64,000 nucleotides of DNA, from the NCBI RefSeq assembly GCF_001426885.1, contig NZ_LMFP01000027.1, positions 62,001 through 126,000 of the forward strand, written 5' to 3'. The stretch comes from Pelomonas sp. Root1444 (GTDB lineage: Bacteria; Pseudomonadota; Gammaproteobacteria; Burkholderiales; Burkholderiaceae_C). Below, in pieces: positions 16,483 through 25,158 of the stretch (positions are counted from its first letter, which is position 1; the number at the start of each line of letters is the position of its first letter). The notes below the pieces were generated by a model. It was not told the DNA's origin. It did not search any database and saw only the letters and a program-made list of their open reading frames with translations. A program made the translations under genes and the position numbers.

Positions 16483-17211
16483 TCACAGCAGGCCGGCAGC
16501 CACGCACTTCAGCACCGCCTGGTGCTTGGAACTCACGCCCAGCTTGCGCATCGCATTGCCGAGATGGAAGTTCACCGTCTTCTCGCTCATGCCCAGGATG
16601 ACGCTGACCTCCCAGGCCGTCTTGCCCTGGGACGTCCAGCTCAGCACGTCCAGCTCGCGCCGGGTGAGCTTGGGCAGGTCCTTCTTATCGATCTTCGGGC
16701 TCAGCAGGTTGTCGGCGGCCGTCAGCGCGTGCGCCGCGAGCAGTTGCAGACCGCCGATCATCTGCATCAGCCCCGCGCCCGACTCGGGCAAGGCCTCCTC
16801 GCGGTCCACGCCGAGCAGGAAATGCTTGTTGCCCGGCAGGTGCAGCTTGACCGCGATGCCTGTCTTGTAGCCATACGGCGCCTGCGCTTCCCACACCTCA
16901 CCCGCTCCCGCGGCGGCGTAAGTCCGCTGGTCGTAGACCACCGGCACTGGCTGCGTCATCAGCTTGGCCATGACGGGGTCGCGGCGGGCCTCGCCGAGGT
17001 CCTTTGCCACCGCCAAGTAACCCTCTGGCGTGTTGCCCAGCGACGTGATCTTGACGTCCGGGTCCTGCAGCAGCCCCCGCATCAGCACGCCAGAAATGAT
17101 GGGAAAGCCCAGCGCATCGGCCGTGGCGACCAGGCGGCGCTCGAAACTGGCGAAGTCCTCGCTCAAGCCGACGTCGATCAGCTGTTGATAGTTCATTTCG
17201 GGCTTGCCCAT
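16483..17211 (-). CDS. LuxR-family regulator with autoinducer-binding domain (solo)
   Basis: A 242-residue LuxR protein. The N-terminal autoinducer-binding domain spans about residues 15-165. The acyl-homoserine-lactone pocket pattern is partly altered: the conserved Asp is kept in ARRDPVM, but the position of the classical second Trp is Tyr (VVYDQ) and the WxxxY motif is replaced by the GYLAV region. The C-terminal GerE helix-turn-helix has LTRRELDVLSWTSQGKTAWE and VNFHLGNAMRKLG. No luxI-type synthase is in the window, so it is a solo here. The start at 17211 is chosen; MNYQQ at 17196 is an alternative. A lux-box-like site lies directly before the start, suggesting autoregulation. Confidence 0.85.
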   Translation of the reverse strand: MGKPEMNYQQLIDVGLSEDFASFERRLVATADALGFPIISGVLMRGLLQDPDVKITSLGNTPEGYLAVAKDLGEARRDPVMAKLMTQPVPVVYDQRTYAAAGAGEVWEAQAPYGYKTGIAVKLHLPGNKHFLLGVDREEALPESGAGLMQMIGGLQLLAAHALTAADNLLSPKIDKKDLPKLTRRELDVLSWTSQGKTAWEVSVILGMSEKTVNFHLGNAMRKLGVSSKHQAVLKCVAAGLL

Positions 17212-17231
17212 ACCTGTCAAGTCTGCCAGCT
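17212..17231. promoter_or_regulatory. lux-box-like operator 2 (between luxR and a divergent gene)
   Basis: The 20-mer ACCTGTCAAGTCTGCCAGCT fits CT-N12-AG and agrees with operator 1 at 15 of 20 positions, including the asymmetric core CAAGTCT in the same orientation. It abuts the LuxR ATG on one side and is centred 76 bp upstream of the divergent start at 17298. That distance is almost the same as for operator 1 and the micropeptide start (78 bp). Confidence 0.65.
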
Positions 17232-17297
17232 TGTCCGGGGCCTGCCAGGGTCGGAGACTGCCTTCCCGTTGGAATCACACGACCGTGAGGTTTGTCC

Positions 17298-17714
17298 ATG
17301 TCGACCTTGATCCGGCTGCCCGAAGGCAGCGTCTGCTGGCCCGTGGCCGCACTGTCCAGCGCAGCCCAGGATGTCCGCCACGCCCAGACCAGCGTGAATC
17401 GCGCCCGCACCGGCGGCCAGACCGTCCGCGGCCTGACCCGCTGGGAGCGGCGCTATGCCGATGTCAGCGCCTGGGTGGAATGGGACTGGGTCGAGGTGGC
17501 TGAGGGCACCGTGGCGCAGGCCGACCCGCTCAACGTGCGCTCCAACGTGCTGCTGCTGGACGACCATGGTCGCCCCCTGCTGTCGTCGCGACGCCGAGCG
17601 ACGCTGGCCACGTTGGTGTACCTGCTGCCGTGGCAGGGGCCGGTGCTGGACAAGCTGCGGCTGACGGCGCCGCGGCGGCACGCCCTCCAGCCCCAGGAAC
17701 GCCTGGCCGCCTGA
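17298..17714 (+). CDS. Conserved-looking hypothetical protein divergent from luxR
   Basis: A 138-residue protein that I do not recognise. It begins MSTLIRLPEGSVCWPVAAL, has no signal peptide or membrane helix, and contains a Trp-rich strand pattern (SAWVEWDWVEV, near residue 58) and a basic stretch (SSRRRATLATLVYLLP, near 99). The ATG at 17298 is preferred to a TTG 6 bp upstream; GTGAGG lies 8-13 bp before it. It starts 86 bp from the LuxR gene in the opposite direction and shares the operator 2 region. LuxR control is therefore likely but unproven. Confidence 0.6.
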   Translation: MSTLIRLPEGSVCWPVAALSSAAQDVRHAQTSVNRARTGGQTVRGLTRWERRYADVSAWVEWDWVEVAEGTVAQADPLNVRSNVLLLDDHGRPLLSSRRRATLATLVYLLPWQGPVLDKLRLTAPRRHALQPQERLAA

Positions 17715-17780
17715 ACCCGTGCGACAGCGCCGGCCGGCGCGCTTGCGCAGAATGCGCGGCTCTACACCGGAGCCGCCGAC

Positions 17781-18317
17781 ATGACTTCCTCCCCCGACGC
17801 CCTTCTCGCCCAATGGCAAGCCGACGAGGCGGCCGTGCGGGCGCGCCAGCAGCAGGACACCGGCCTGGCGTCCCGCGCCATGCTGGCCGGCAAGACCGGG
17901 CTGCAGCAGATGCAGGCCATGCTGGACGGCCTGGCGCCGCGCCCGCCGATCAGCGAGACGCTGGACTTCGTGCTGATCTCGGTCGCGGATGGCGAGGCGG
18001 TCTTCCAGGGCCGGCCGCAGTTCAAGCACTACAACCCGCTGGGCAGCGTGCACGGCGGCTGGTTCGCGACGCTGCTGGACTCGGCGCTGGGTTGCTCGGT
18101 GCACACCACGCTGCCGGTCGGCCGTGGCTACACGACGCTGGAGTTCAAGGTCAACCTCGTGCGCTCGCTCAGCGAGCAGGTGCCCCTGGTGCGCGCCATC
18201 GGCCGCGTGGTTCACCGCGGCCGGCAGGTGATGACGTCGGAGGCGGAACTCGTCGGCCATGACGGCAAGCTGTACGCGCATGCCAGCACGACCTGCCTGC
18301 TGTTCGACCTGCCCTAG
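17781..18317 (+). CDS. PaaI-family hot-dog thioesterase
   Basis: A 178-residue hot-dog-fold protein. The family motif NPLGSVHGGWFATLLDSALG (near residue 85-104) contains the catalytic-helix HGG and the acidic Asp. An N-terminal extension of about 60 residues precedes the fold. Members hydrolyse acyl-CoA or aryl-CoA esters, and phenylacetyl-CoA derivatives are typical. The substrate here is unknown. Its stop shares a CTAG with the stop of the convergent MOSC gene. Confidence 0.82.
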   Translation: MTSSPDALLAQWQADEAAVRARQQQDTGLASRAMLAGKTGLQQMQAMLDGLAPRPPISETLDFVLISVADGEAVFQGRPQFKHYNPLGSVHGGWFATLLDSALGCSVHTTLPVGRGYTTLEFKVNLVRSLSEQVPLVRAIGRVVHRGRQVMTSEAELVGHDGKLYAHASTTCLLFDLP

Positions 18318-18859
18318 ACGCGCTCCAGCCTGACGTGCGGCACCGGCGGCAGCCGCACGTCGATCGCGTCGCCTGGCTTGACGACGCCACCGGCCAGCAC
18401 GACGCTCATCACGCCGGCCTTTCGCACGACCTCGCCGTTCACGTCCTTGTCGACGACCGCCTTCAACAGCCCTGTCTCGAAGTTCTCGATCTGAGGGCAG
18501 GGGTTGCGCAGGCCGGTCACGCGCAGCACGACCGCGGCGCCGATGCGCAGTTCGGTGTCGCGCGGCAGCGCCAGCAGGTCGATGCCACGGGTGGTGATGT
18601 TCTCGCCGAGCTGGCCGGGCTGCACGCCGAAGCCTTGTGCGGCCAGCTCGTCGAAAAGCTCGCCCTGGATCAGGTGCACCTGACGCAGGTTGGGCTGCGT
18701 CGGATCGCGCGCGACGCGCGAACGGTGCTTGACCGTCACGCCGCAATGGGCATCGCCCGCGACGCCCTGCCCTTCAACGAGCTGCAGTTCGCCATGCGCG
18801 AACTTGGAGAAGCTGTGTGTCGCGCTCGACCAGACCGCAGCGACGACAGCCGCGGTCAT
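18314..18859 (-). CDS. MOSC-domain protein
   Basis: A 181-residue protein. It contains GEDAH-like VAGDAHCG with VKHRS (near residue 34), RQVHLI, PGQLGENITTRGIDLLALP (near 80) and TGLRNPCPQIENF (near 113), the conserved-Cys signature of MOSC domains related to molybdenum cofactor sulfurase and YiiM. These proteins bind molybdopterin and act on N-hydroxylated compounds or sulfur transfer. The start at 18859 is used. It overlaps eda upstream by 4 bp (ATGA), so it is probably translated with eda, an unexpected partner. Confidence 0.82.
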   Translation of the reverse strand: MTAAVVAAVWSSATHSFSKFAHGELQLVEGQGVAGDAHCGVTVKHRSRVARDPTQPNLRQVHLIQGELFDELAAQGFGVQPGQLGENITTRGIDLLALPRDTELRIGAAVVLRVTGLRNPCPQIENFETGLLKAVVDKDVNGEVVRKAGVMSVVLAGGVVKPGDAIDVRLPPVPHVRLERV

Positions 18860-19479
18860 GCGCGCAGCGCGGCGGCCTCTGCGGCCAGTTGGGTGATGCG
18901 CTTCCAGTCCTTGGCGTCGATGGCGTCCTGGGGCGTCAGCCAGGAGCCGCCGCACACCTTGACGTTGGGCAGCTTCAGGAACTGCGGTGCGGTCTCCAGC
19001 GAGATGCCGCCGGTCGGGCAGAAAGCCACGTCCGGGAAGGGGCCGGACAGCGCCTTCAGCAGGTTGACACCGCCGACCGCGACGGCCGGGAACAGCTTCA
19101 GGAACCCGAAGCCCGCGGCGTTGGCCTGCATGACTTCGGACGCCGTGGACACGCCGGGCAGCAGCGGCAGGCCCTCGGACTTGCAGGCCGAGGCGAGCGC
19201 ATCCGTGTAGCCGGGGCTGACGCCGAACTGGCAGCCGGCGTTCCTGGCGGCGGTCACGTCCGCGGGGCTGCGCAGCGTGCCGGCGCCGACGATGGCGCCC
19301 GGCACCTTGGCCATCGCTTCCATGGCCTGCAGCGCGACGGGGGTACGCAGCGTCACCTCCAGCACGCGCACGCCACCGGCGACCAGCGCCTCGGCCAGCG
19401 GCACGGCGTCTTCCAGGCGCTGGATGACGATGACGGGAATGACGGGGCCGTGGCTGGCCAAGCTCAGGGTTTCAAGCAT
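18856..19479 (-). CDS. eda: KDPG/KHG aldolase
   Basis: A 207-residue class I aldolase. The base-catalytic Glu is in VLEVTLRTP (near residue 40), the phosphate-binding GAGTL follows, and the Schiff-base Lys is in GFLKLFPA (near residue 128). It splits 2-keto-3-deoxy-6-phosphogluconate into pyruvate and glyceraldehyde-3-phosphate, the last step of the Entner-Doudoroff pathway. It lies 37 bp downstream of edd and overlaps the MOSC gene by 4 bp. Confidence 0.92.
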   Translation of the reverse strand: MLETLSLASHGPVIPVIVIQRLEDAVPLAEALVAGGVRVLEVTLRTPVALQAMEAMAKVPGAIVGAGTLRSPADVTAARNAGCQFGVSPGYTDALASACKSEGLPLLPGVSTASEVMQANAAGFGFLKLFPAVAVGGVNLLKALSGPFPDVAFCPTGGISLETAPQFLKLPNVKVCGGSWLTPQDAIDAKDWKRITQLAAEAAALRA

Positions 19480-19516
19480 CTCTTTTCCTCGACGGGCGCT
19501 CTCGCACCCCGTTTTT

Positions 19517-21346
19517 TCAAAGCCAGGTGACGGCGCCTTCCTCGGCGCTCAGGACGTTGCGGCGCATGCCGGCGAAAAGCTCGCGGCCAAGACCATGTGC
19601 GTTGACGTCTGCCTCGGCCGGGTCGAGCTTGGCGACCTCGCGCGCGGCCCACTCGGCGTCATCGACCAGCGCCGACAACGCGCCGGTCAGTGCGCACACG
19701 CGCACCACGTCGCCGTCGCGCAGGCGGGCCAGCGGGCCGCCGGCCAGCGCCTCGGGGCTGACGTGGATGGCGGCGGGCACCTTGCCGGAGGCGCCGCTCA
19801 TGCGGCCGTCGGTGACGAGGGCGACCTTGAAGCCCTTGCCCTGCACCACGGCCAGCGGCGGCGTCAGCTTGTGCAGTTCGGGCATGCCGTTGGCGTGCGG
19901 GCCCTGGAAGCGCACGACGACGACGACGTCGCGCTCCAGCTCGCCGTTCTTGAACGCCGCCAGCATGGCTTCCTGCGTCGTGAAGACGCGGCAGGGTGCC
20001 TCGATGGTGTGGCGATCCTCCGGCACGGCCGAGACCTTGATGACGGCGCGGCCGAGGTTGCCCGCCAGCAGCTTCAGGCCACCCGTCGCGCTGAAGGGCG
20101 CTGCGGCCGTGCGCACGACGCCGTCGTCGCCGCTCTCGGCTGCCAAGGGCTCGCGCCGCACCTCGCCGCCCTGCCCCACCGCGCGCGGGACAAAGGCGTA
20201 GGGGCGCAGGCTGTCGCCGGCCACACTGACGACGTCCTCGTGCATGAGGCCGGCGTCCAGCAGCTCGCGGATGACGAAGCCCGGGCCGCCGGCGGCCTGG
20301 AACTGGTTCACGTCGGCGCTGCCGTTCGGGTAGACGCGGGCCAGCAGCGGCACGACGGCCGAGAGGTCGGAGAAGTCCGTCCAGTTGATCAGGATGCCGG
20401 CCGAGCGCGCGACCGCAACCCAGTGAATCAGGTGGTTGGTCGAGCCGCCGGTGGCCAGCAACGCCGCCATTGCGTTGACGATGCAGCGCTCGTCGACCAA
20501 TTGGCCGATGGGCTTGGCGGCATGGCCAGGCACGCGGCCGCTGATGTTCAGCGCCGTGGCGACGGCCTCGCGGGTCAGCGCGCCGCGCAGGTCGTCGTGC
20601 GGGTGCACGAAGGCGCTGCCGGGCACGTGCAGGCCCATGGCTTCCAGCAGCATCTGGTTGCTGTTGGCCGTGCCATAGAAGGTGCAAGTGCCGGCACCGT
20701 GGTACGCGGCGGATTCGCTGGCCAGCAGCTCGTCGCGGCCCACCTTGCCCTGGGCGTAGAGCTCGCGCACCTTGGCCTTCTCGCTGTTGGAGATGCCCGA
20801 ACTCATCGGGCCGGCCGGCACGAAGACGCAGGGCAGATGGCCAAAATGCAGCGCCCCGATCAGCAGGCCCGGCACGATCTTGTCGCAGATGCCCAGCAGC
20901 AGCGCGGCATCGAAGACGTCGTGGGTCAATGCGATTGCGGTGCTCATCGCGATGGTGTCGCGCGAGAACAGGCTCAGCTCCATACCGGGCAGCCCTTGCG
21001 TGACGCCGTCGCACATCGCCGGCACGCCACCGGCCACCTGCACGGTTGCGCCCAGGCGGTGCGCCTCGGCGCGGATCTGGGCTGGGTAGCCCTCGTAGGG
21101 CTGGTGGGCCGACAGCATGTCGTTGTAGGCCGTGACGATGCCCAGATGGGGGCCCTTCTCGGCCACGATGCGCAGCTTGTCGTTGGACGGCAGGGCCGCG
21201 ACAGCGTGGGCGACGTTGGCGCAGCCCATGCGCTCGAAGCCGCGCTGGCGGTTGTTGAGCTGCGCGATGCGCGCCAGGTAATCACCGCGCAACTTGGCGC
21301 TGCGCTCGCGGATGCGCTCGGTGACTTCGATCAGTGTGGAATTCAT
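19517..21346 (-). CDS. edd: 6-phosphogluconate dehydratase
   Basis: A 609-residue IlvD/Edd-family [4Fe-4S] dehydratase. Cluster-ligand regions are [10 protein letters not shown] (near residue 148) and [12 protein letters not shown] (near 185); [11 protein letters not shown] is near 312. The length fits Edd rather than the shorter IlvD. The start at 21346 follows GGAGA. It converts 6-phosphogluconate to KDPG and is cotranscribed with eda. It is divergent from a ChaC gene, and the region between them holds repeated GTAACC elements. Confidence 0.92.
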   Translation of the reverse strand: MNSTLIEVTERIRERSAKLRGDYLARIAQLNNRQRGFERMGCANVAHAVAALPSNDKLRIVAEKGPHLGIVTAYNDMLSAHQPYEGYPAQIRAEAHRLGATVQVAGGVPAMCDGVTQGLPGMELSLFSRDTIAMSTAIALTHDVFDAALLLGICDKIVPGLLIGALHFGHLPCVFVPAGPMSSGISNSEKAKVRELYAQGKVGRDELLASESAAYHGAGTCTFYGTANSNQMLLEAMGLHVPGSAFVHPHDDLRGALTREAVATALNISGRVPGHAAKPIGQLVDERCIVNAMAALLATGGSTNHLIHWVAVARSAGILINWTDFSDLSAVVPLLARVYPNGSADVNQFQAAGGPGFVIRELLDAGLMHEDVVSVAGDSLRPYAFVPRAVGQGGEVRREPLAAESGDDGVVRTAAAPFSATGGLKLLAGNLGRAVIKVSAVPEDRHTIEAPCRVFTTQEAMLAAFKNGELERDVVVVVRFQGPHANGMPELHKLTPPLAVVQGKGFKVALVTDGRMSGASGKVPAAIHVSPEALAGGPLARLRDGDVVRVCALTGALSALVDDAEWAAREVAKLDPAEADVNAHGLGRELFAGMRRNVLSAEEGAVTWL

Positions 21347-21366
21347 ATCAGTCTCCTGGAGCCTCA

Positions 21367-21428
21367 TGTAACCAGGCCTTGGGAATTTAGGTAACCATAT
21401 TACTTGCCCATAAGGCCCAGCGGGTTAC
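21367..21428. promoter_or_regulatory. Repeated GTAACC(A) elements in the edd/chaC divergent region
   Basis: GTAACCA occurs at 21368-21374 and 21391-21397, 23 bp apart (about two helical turns), and the reverse complement GGTTAC occurs at 21423-21428. The middle copy is also part of the dyad GTAACCATATTAC (21391-21403). The layout suggests operator half-sites for a regulator of edd-eda, possibly of the RpiR/HexR or LacI type. No regulator gene is adjacent. Confidence 0.35.
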
Positions 21429-21451
21429 GGGCTGGGTACCGACATGACAAG

Positions 21452-22084
21452 ATGGCGGCGATGGCGTCACAGGCAATCAACATTCCCCACGGCCCCGCGC
21501 GCAGCGAACACCTGCTGCTGCGCACCACGGCCGAATGGCGGGCCAGCGGCGATGACCTGCTGCTGTTCGCCTACGGTTCGCTGATCTGGCGGCCGGAGTT
21601 CGAGTATGCCGAGGCCCTGCCCGCGCGGGTGCTGGGCTTTCACCGCGTGCTGCGCATGCGCTCGCGCGTGAACCGCGGCTCGCCGCAGCAGCCGGGGCTG
21701 GTGCTGGCGTTGATCTCCGGCGGCAGCTGCCGCGGCCTGGTCTATCGCATCCCGCGCGACATCGGCGACGGGGTGCTGCCGCGGCTGTGGGCGCGTGAGA
21801 TGCCCAATGGCGTCTACGAACCGCGCTGGCTGAACTGCGACACGGCCTCCGGTCGCTTGAAGGCACTGGCCTTCACGCTGTCACGCCAGAGCCCGAACTG
21901 GACCGGCGCGCTTCACGAGCCGGAGCTGCTGCACATCTTCCAGCACGCCAGCGGCCGCTACGGCACCACGCTGGACTACCTGCTGCGCACCGTTCAGGGT
22001 TTGCGCGAGCATGGGATCCGCGACATGGAGCTGGAGCGCCAGGTGCACCTGGCCGCACAGCACGGGCTGTGCGCGCCGCTCTGA
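21452..22084 (+). CDS. ChaC-type gamma-glutamylcyclotransferase
   Basis: A 210-residue protein with the ChaC signature FAYGSLIWRPEF (near residue 48), followed by VLGFHRVLRMRS and the acidic RAREMPNGVYEPRWL region around the catalytic Glu. The family cleaves glutathione to 5-oxoproline and Cys-Gly. Two Met codons (21452 and 21461) compete as start and neither has a clear Shine-Dalgarno. It is divergent from edd-eda, and no other glutathione gene is adjacent. Confidence 0.82.
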   Translation: MAAMASQAINIPHGPARSEHLLLRTTAEWRASGDDLLLFAYGSLIWRPEFEYAEALPARVLGFHRVLRMRSRVNRGSPQQPGLVLALISGGSCRGLVYRIPRDIGDGVLPRLWAREMPNGVYEPRWLNCDTASGRLKALAFTLSRQSPNWTGALHEPELLHIFQHASGRYGTTLDYLLRTVQGLREHGIRDMELERQVHLAAQHGLCAPL

Positions 22085-22100
22085 CGCCGGCGCGAGAAAC

Positions 22101-22709
22101 CTAACCACGCAGTCGTGCGAGGTCTTCGGCGGTGTCGACGTCGATGTGCACGCCGGGGTCGTCGACCGTGATCGGTTGGGCCGCGTAGCGGGCGACGATG
22201 CGCCGCGCACCTTCGTCGCCCTGCAGGGCCATCAGCTCCGAGTAGAGCTCGGTGCCGAAGCCCACCGGATGACCCTGGATGCCTCGGTACTGGGCGTAGC
22301 AGACGGGATAGCGCTCCAGCCCCTGGGCGACGGCCATGATGGTGGCCGGCTGCACCAGCGGCATGTCGGCCGGCAGGATGAGCCAGCCGTCGGCATCGCC
22401 CGTGGCGCTGACGCCGGCGACGATGGAGTGCCCCATGCCGATGGGCTGCGGGCGCCCCTCGGCATCGCACTCGGGCAGGGTCACGACATCGCGCGCGGCC
22501 ACCAGCTTGTGCACGGCCGGCGCCAGCGCCGGTGTCGTCACGACGACCACCGGCAATTGCGTGGCGATGGCATGGCGCAGCGTGCGGGCCAGCAGCGTGT
22601 CTGCACCGGCAGCGCCGTCGAGCTGCTGCTCCAGCTTGTGGCCCGGGCCGCGGAAACGCGTGCCGCGTCCTGCGGCGAGGACGACGACGGCGGGGCGTCG
22701 TTTGATCAT
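22101..22709 (-). CDS. MocA-like nucleotidyltransferase
   Basis: A 202-residue NTP transferase. The start at 22709 gives MIKRRPAVVVLAAGRGTRFRG, the nucleotide-binding loop of MobA/MocA/XdhC-associated proteins. LPADMPLV (near residue 110) carries the metal-binding Asp pair, and GHPVGFG follows. MocA adds CMP to the molybdenum cofactor of xanthine-oxidase-family enzymes; other members have unknown substrates. No molybdoenzyme gene is in the window, so the cofactor role is uncertain. Confidence 0.75.
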   Translation of the reverse strand: MIKRRPAVVVLAAGRGTRFRGPGHKLEQQLDGAAGADTLLARTLRHAIATQLPVVVVTTPALAPAVHKLVAARDVVTLPECDAEGRPQPIGMGHSIVAGVSATGDADGWLILPADMPLVQPATIMAVAQGLERYPVCYAQYRGIQGHPVGFGTELYSELMALQGDEGARRIVARYAAQPITVDDPGVHIDVDTAEDLARLRG

Positions 22710-22814
22710 CACGGGGGCCTGTTCAACATCTGCTGCACTGCCGCAAGCATGCCGAGTGACCTCGCGCTTGAAACTGGGGCGTTCACTTAAGGGAAGGTCT
22801 GCATACTTCGGGGG

Positions 22815-23450
22815 ATGAGCAAACTGAGCGACTTCCGAAAGAGCTATGAACTGGGGGAGCTGGACGAGGCCGAGGCCGCCGACGGCCCCCTCGTGCTGTT
22901 CAACCGCTGGATGGACGAGGCCATTGGCCACGACGTCTCCGAGCCGACGGCCATGACAGTGGCCACGGTCGGCGCCAACGGCCGGCCCTCCACGCGCGTG
23001 GTGCTTCTCAAGGGCTGCGACGCCCGCGGCATGGTCTGGTTCACGAACTACGAAAGCCGCAAAGGTGAGGAGTTAGCAACCAACCCCTTCGCCGCGCTGC
23101 AGTTCCACTGGGTGGAGATGGAACGCGTCGTGCGCATCGAGGGCCGCGTCGAGAAGACGTCGGCAGCGGAGTCGGACGAGTACTTCAAGAGCCGCCCGCT
23201 GGACTCGAGGTTAGGGGCCTGGGCCTCGCCGCAGAGCCAGGTGATCAGCTCGCGTGCCGTGCTGGTCGCCAACGCGGCCAAGGCAGCCATGCAGCATGGG
23301 CTCAACCCGGCCCGGCCGCCGCACTGGGGCGGCTACCGGCTGGTGCCCGACCGCTACGAGTTCTGGCAGGGCCGCCGCTCGCGCCTGCATGACCGGCTGG
23401 TGTTCCGGCTGGAAGCCGGCGGCTGGGTGCGCGAACGCTTGGCGCCCTAG
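22815..23450 (+). CDS. pdxH: Pyridoxamine 5'-phosphate oxidase
   Basis: A 211-residue FMN enzyme. It contains [25 protein letters not shown] (near residues 42-66, quoted in part), the FTNYESRKG motif (near 76), and the C-terminal [17 protein letters not shown]...RLHDR signature. It oxidises PNP or PMP to pyridoxal 5'-phosphate. The length and end match the family. Its stop shares a CTAG with the stop of the convergent DUF3299 gene. Confidence 0.92.
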   Translation: MSKLSDFRKSYELGELDEAEAADGPLVLFNRWMDEAIGHDVSEPTAMTVATVGANGRPSTRVVLLKGCDARGMVWFTNYESRKGEELATNPFAALQFHWVEMERVVRIEGRVEKTSAAESDEYFKSRPLDSRLGAWASPQSQVISSRAVLVANAAKAAMQHGLNPARPPHWGGYRLVPDRYEFWQGRRSRLHDRLVFRLEAGGWVRERLAP

Positions 23451-23932
23451 TTGACGGCGTTGCCGTCCTCGACGCGGTAGTAGAGGCCGTACGGGTCGTC
23501 GCTGAGCACGGCCAGCACGCCTTCGACGACGACCGGCTCCAGCGTGTAGCGCACCGGCTTCTTCGTGCGCACCTCGACCAGGCCTTCCGGGCCGGCGGGC
23601 ACGCAGAACGAGCAGCTCGTCGGCACCGAGGACAGCAGGAAGTGCTGCTGCTTGTCACCGGCCTCCAGCGGCATCATGAAGCCCTGCACCTTGACCGTCT
23701 TGCGGTCCAGCGCCTGCACGGCGGCCGGGAAGGTCGGCACCAGCTTCTTCTTCTCCGCCTTGGCGGTCACCTGCGACAGCAGCTTCCACGACAGGATGTC
23801 GGCGCGCTCTTCCAGCGGCTTGAAGGGGCTGCGCGGGTCGTGGTAGCCGGGGCCCTGGCCCAGGCTGGGCGGCGTCTGGGCGAAGGCGGCCGCGGCGGCC
23901 AGGCAGAGGGCTAAAACGGGCTTGAACTTCAT
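23447..23932 (-). CDS. DUF3299-family periplasmic protein
   Basis: A 161-residue secreted protein. The start at 23932 yields a signal peptide ([20 protein letters not shown]). The core shows [13 protein letters not shown] and [17 protein letters not shown], with a conserved Cys pair (SCSFC), as in DUF3299 proteins. It lies 20 bp downstream of the ABC permease. The arrangement ATPase-permease-DUF3299 resembles the zinc-regulated PA4064-PA4066 genes of Pseudomonas aeruginosa, which suggests metal handling, but the DUF2796 partner normally found with them is absent. Confidence 0.75.
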   Translation of the reverse strand: MKFKPVLALCLAAAAAFAQTPPSLGQGPGYHDPRSPFKPLEERADILSWKLLSQVTAKAEKKKLVPTFPAAVQALDRKTVKVQGFMMPLEAGDKQQHFLLSSVPTSCSFCVPAGPEGLVEVRTKKPVRYTLEPVVVEGVLAVLSDDPYGLYYRVEDGNAVN

Positions 23933-23952
23933 GGTGGCGGGATTGTCGGCGC

Positions 23953-25158
23953 TCAGCGCGGCGCCTGCAGCAGTGTGGTGACATCCAGCCGATAGGCCCG
24001 CCAGGCGGGCCAGGCGGCGGCCAGCAGCGCCAGCCCGCCGGCCAGCAGCGGCACCAGCCATTCGGCTTCGCTCCAGCCCAGCAGCCCCAGCCGCAGGGAC
24101 TGCCGTTCGGCCAGCAGCCGCTCCAGCACCGCCACCAGGCCATGGCCCGCCGCCAGGCCCAGCACGGTGGCCAGGCCGGCCAGCAACAGCGCCTCCAGCG
24201 CGATCAGCAGGGCGATGCGGCGGGCCGGCGCGCCCAACATGCGCAGCATCGCGAGGTCGCCCTGGCGTGCGCGCACCGCGTGCAGCAGCGCGACCCAGAC
24301 GGACAAACCCGCCGCAGCCAGCAGCACGACGCCGAAGCCGCGCAGCACCTCGGTGCCGGCGCCCACCAGGCGCATCAGCCGGGCGGTTTCCAGCGCCGGC
24401 GCGGCCGCTTGCAGGCCGTCCTGGGCGTTGACCCAGCGCGGCAGCATGGCGGCCGCGAGCGGGCTGCGGTAGCGCACCAGGGCCAGCGTGATCTCGCGCT
24501 GCTCGCCGTGCTCGTCATGGGCGTCTGCTTCGGTGTTTGCGGCTTGGTGCGCCTCGTGGACCTCCCACACTGAAGCCAGGTCGGTCAGCACCAGCCGGTC
24601 CAGCACGCTGCCCGAGTCGGCCAGCACGCCGACGACCTCGAAAGGGTGGTCGCCATGCGCGCCGCCGCCCTCGGCCAGGCCATGGCTGCCGGTGAAACGG
24701 TCGCCGGGCTTGAGCCCCGTCGTGCGCGCGACCTCCGCGCCGAGCACGGCCTGCATGGGCCGGGTCCACAAGGCGCCCTGCCCCAGCTTGGCACCGTAGA
24801 GGTCGATGTAGTCCGGCGTCGTGCCGACGATGCGGTAGCCGCGGAAGGCGTCGCCCAGCGACAACGGCACGGCCTGCGCGACCAGCGGCTGCTGCTTCAG
24901 CCGCTCCAGCGTCGCCAGCGGGATGTTGCCGGTCGGCGCATCGAGGTGGAAGACGCCGGCCAGCATGATCTGCATCGGGCTGCCCTTGGCGCCGACGACG
25001 AGGTCGATGCCGGCGAGGTCGCGCTTCAGCCCGGCCTCGACCTGGGCGCTGGCGCGCAGCACGAAGGTCACCGCGGCGAGGCCCAGCGTCAGCAGCAGCA
25101 GGTTGAGCGCCGTCGTCAGCGGGCTGGACCAGAGGTAGCGCCAGGCCAGACGGATCAC
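23953..25158 (-). CDS. ABC transporter permease (FtsX/MacB type)
   Basis: A 401-residue permease. One hydrophobic helix lies near residues 15-35, a long periplasmic domain follows (about 40-270), and three helices lie near 272-295, 315-345 and 365-390. This is the type VII (MacB/LolCE/FtsX) topology. The N-terminus MIRLAWRYLWSSPLTTALN is typical of the group. A His-rich periplasmic stretch (HEAHQAANTEADAHDEHGE, near residue 200) could bind metal. It overlaps the ATPase gene by 4 bp. Confidence 0.85.
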   Translation of the reverse strand: MIRLAWRYLWSSPLTTALNLLLLTLGLAAVTFVLRASAQVEAGLKRDLAGIDLVVGAKGSPMQIMLAGVFHLDAPTGNIPLATLERLKQQPLVAQAVPLSLGDAFRGYRIVGTTPDYIDLYGAKLGQGALWTRPMQAVLGAEVARTTGLKPGDRFTGSHGLAEGGGAHGDHPFEVVGVLADSGSVLDRLVLTDLASVWEVHEAHQAANTEADAHDEHGEQREITLALVRYRSPLAAAMLPRWVNAQDGLQAAAPALETARLMRLVGAGTEVLRGFGVVLLAAAGLSVWVALLHAVRARQGDLAMLRMLGAPARRIALLIALEALLLAGLATVLGLAAGHGLVAVLERLLAERQSLRLGLLGWSEAEWLVPLLAGGLALLAAAWPAWRAYRLDVTTLLQAPR

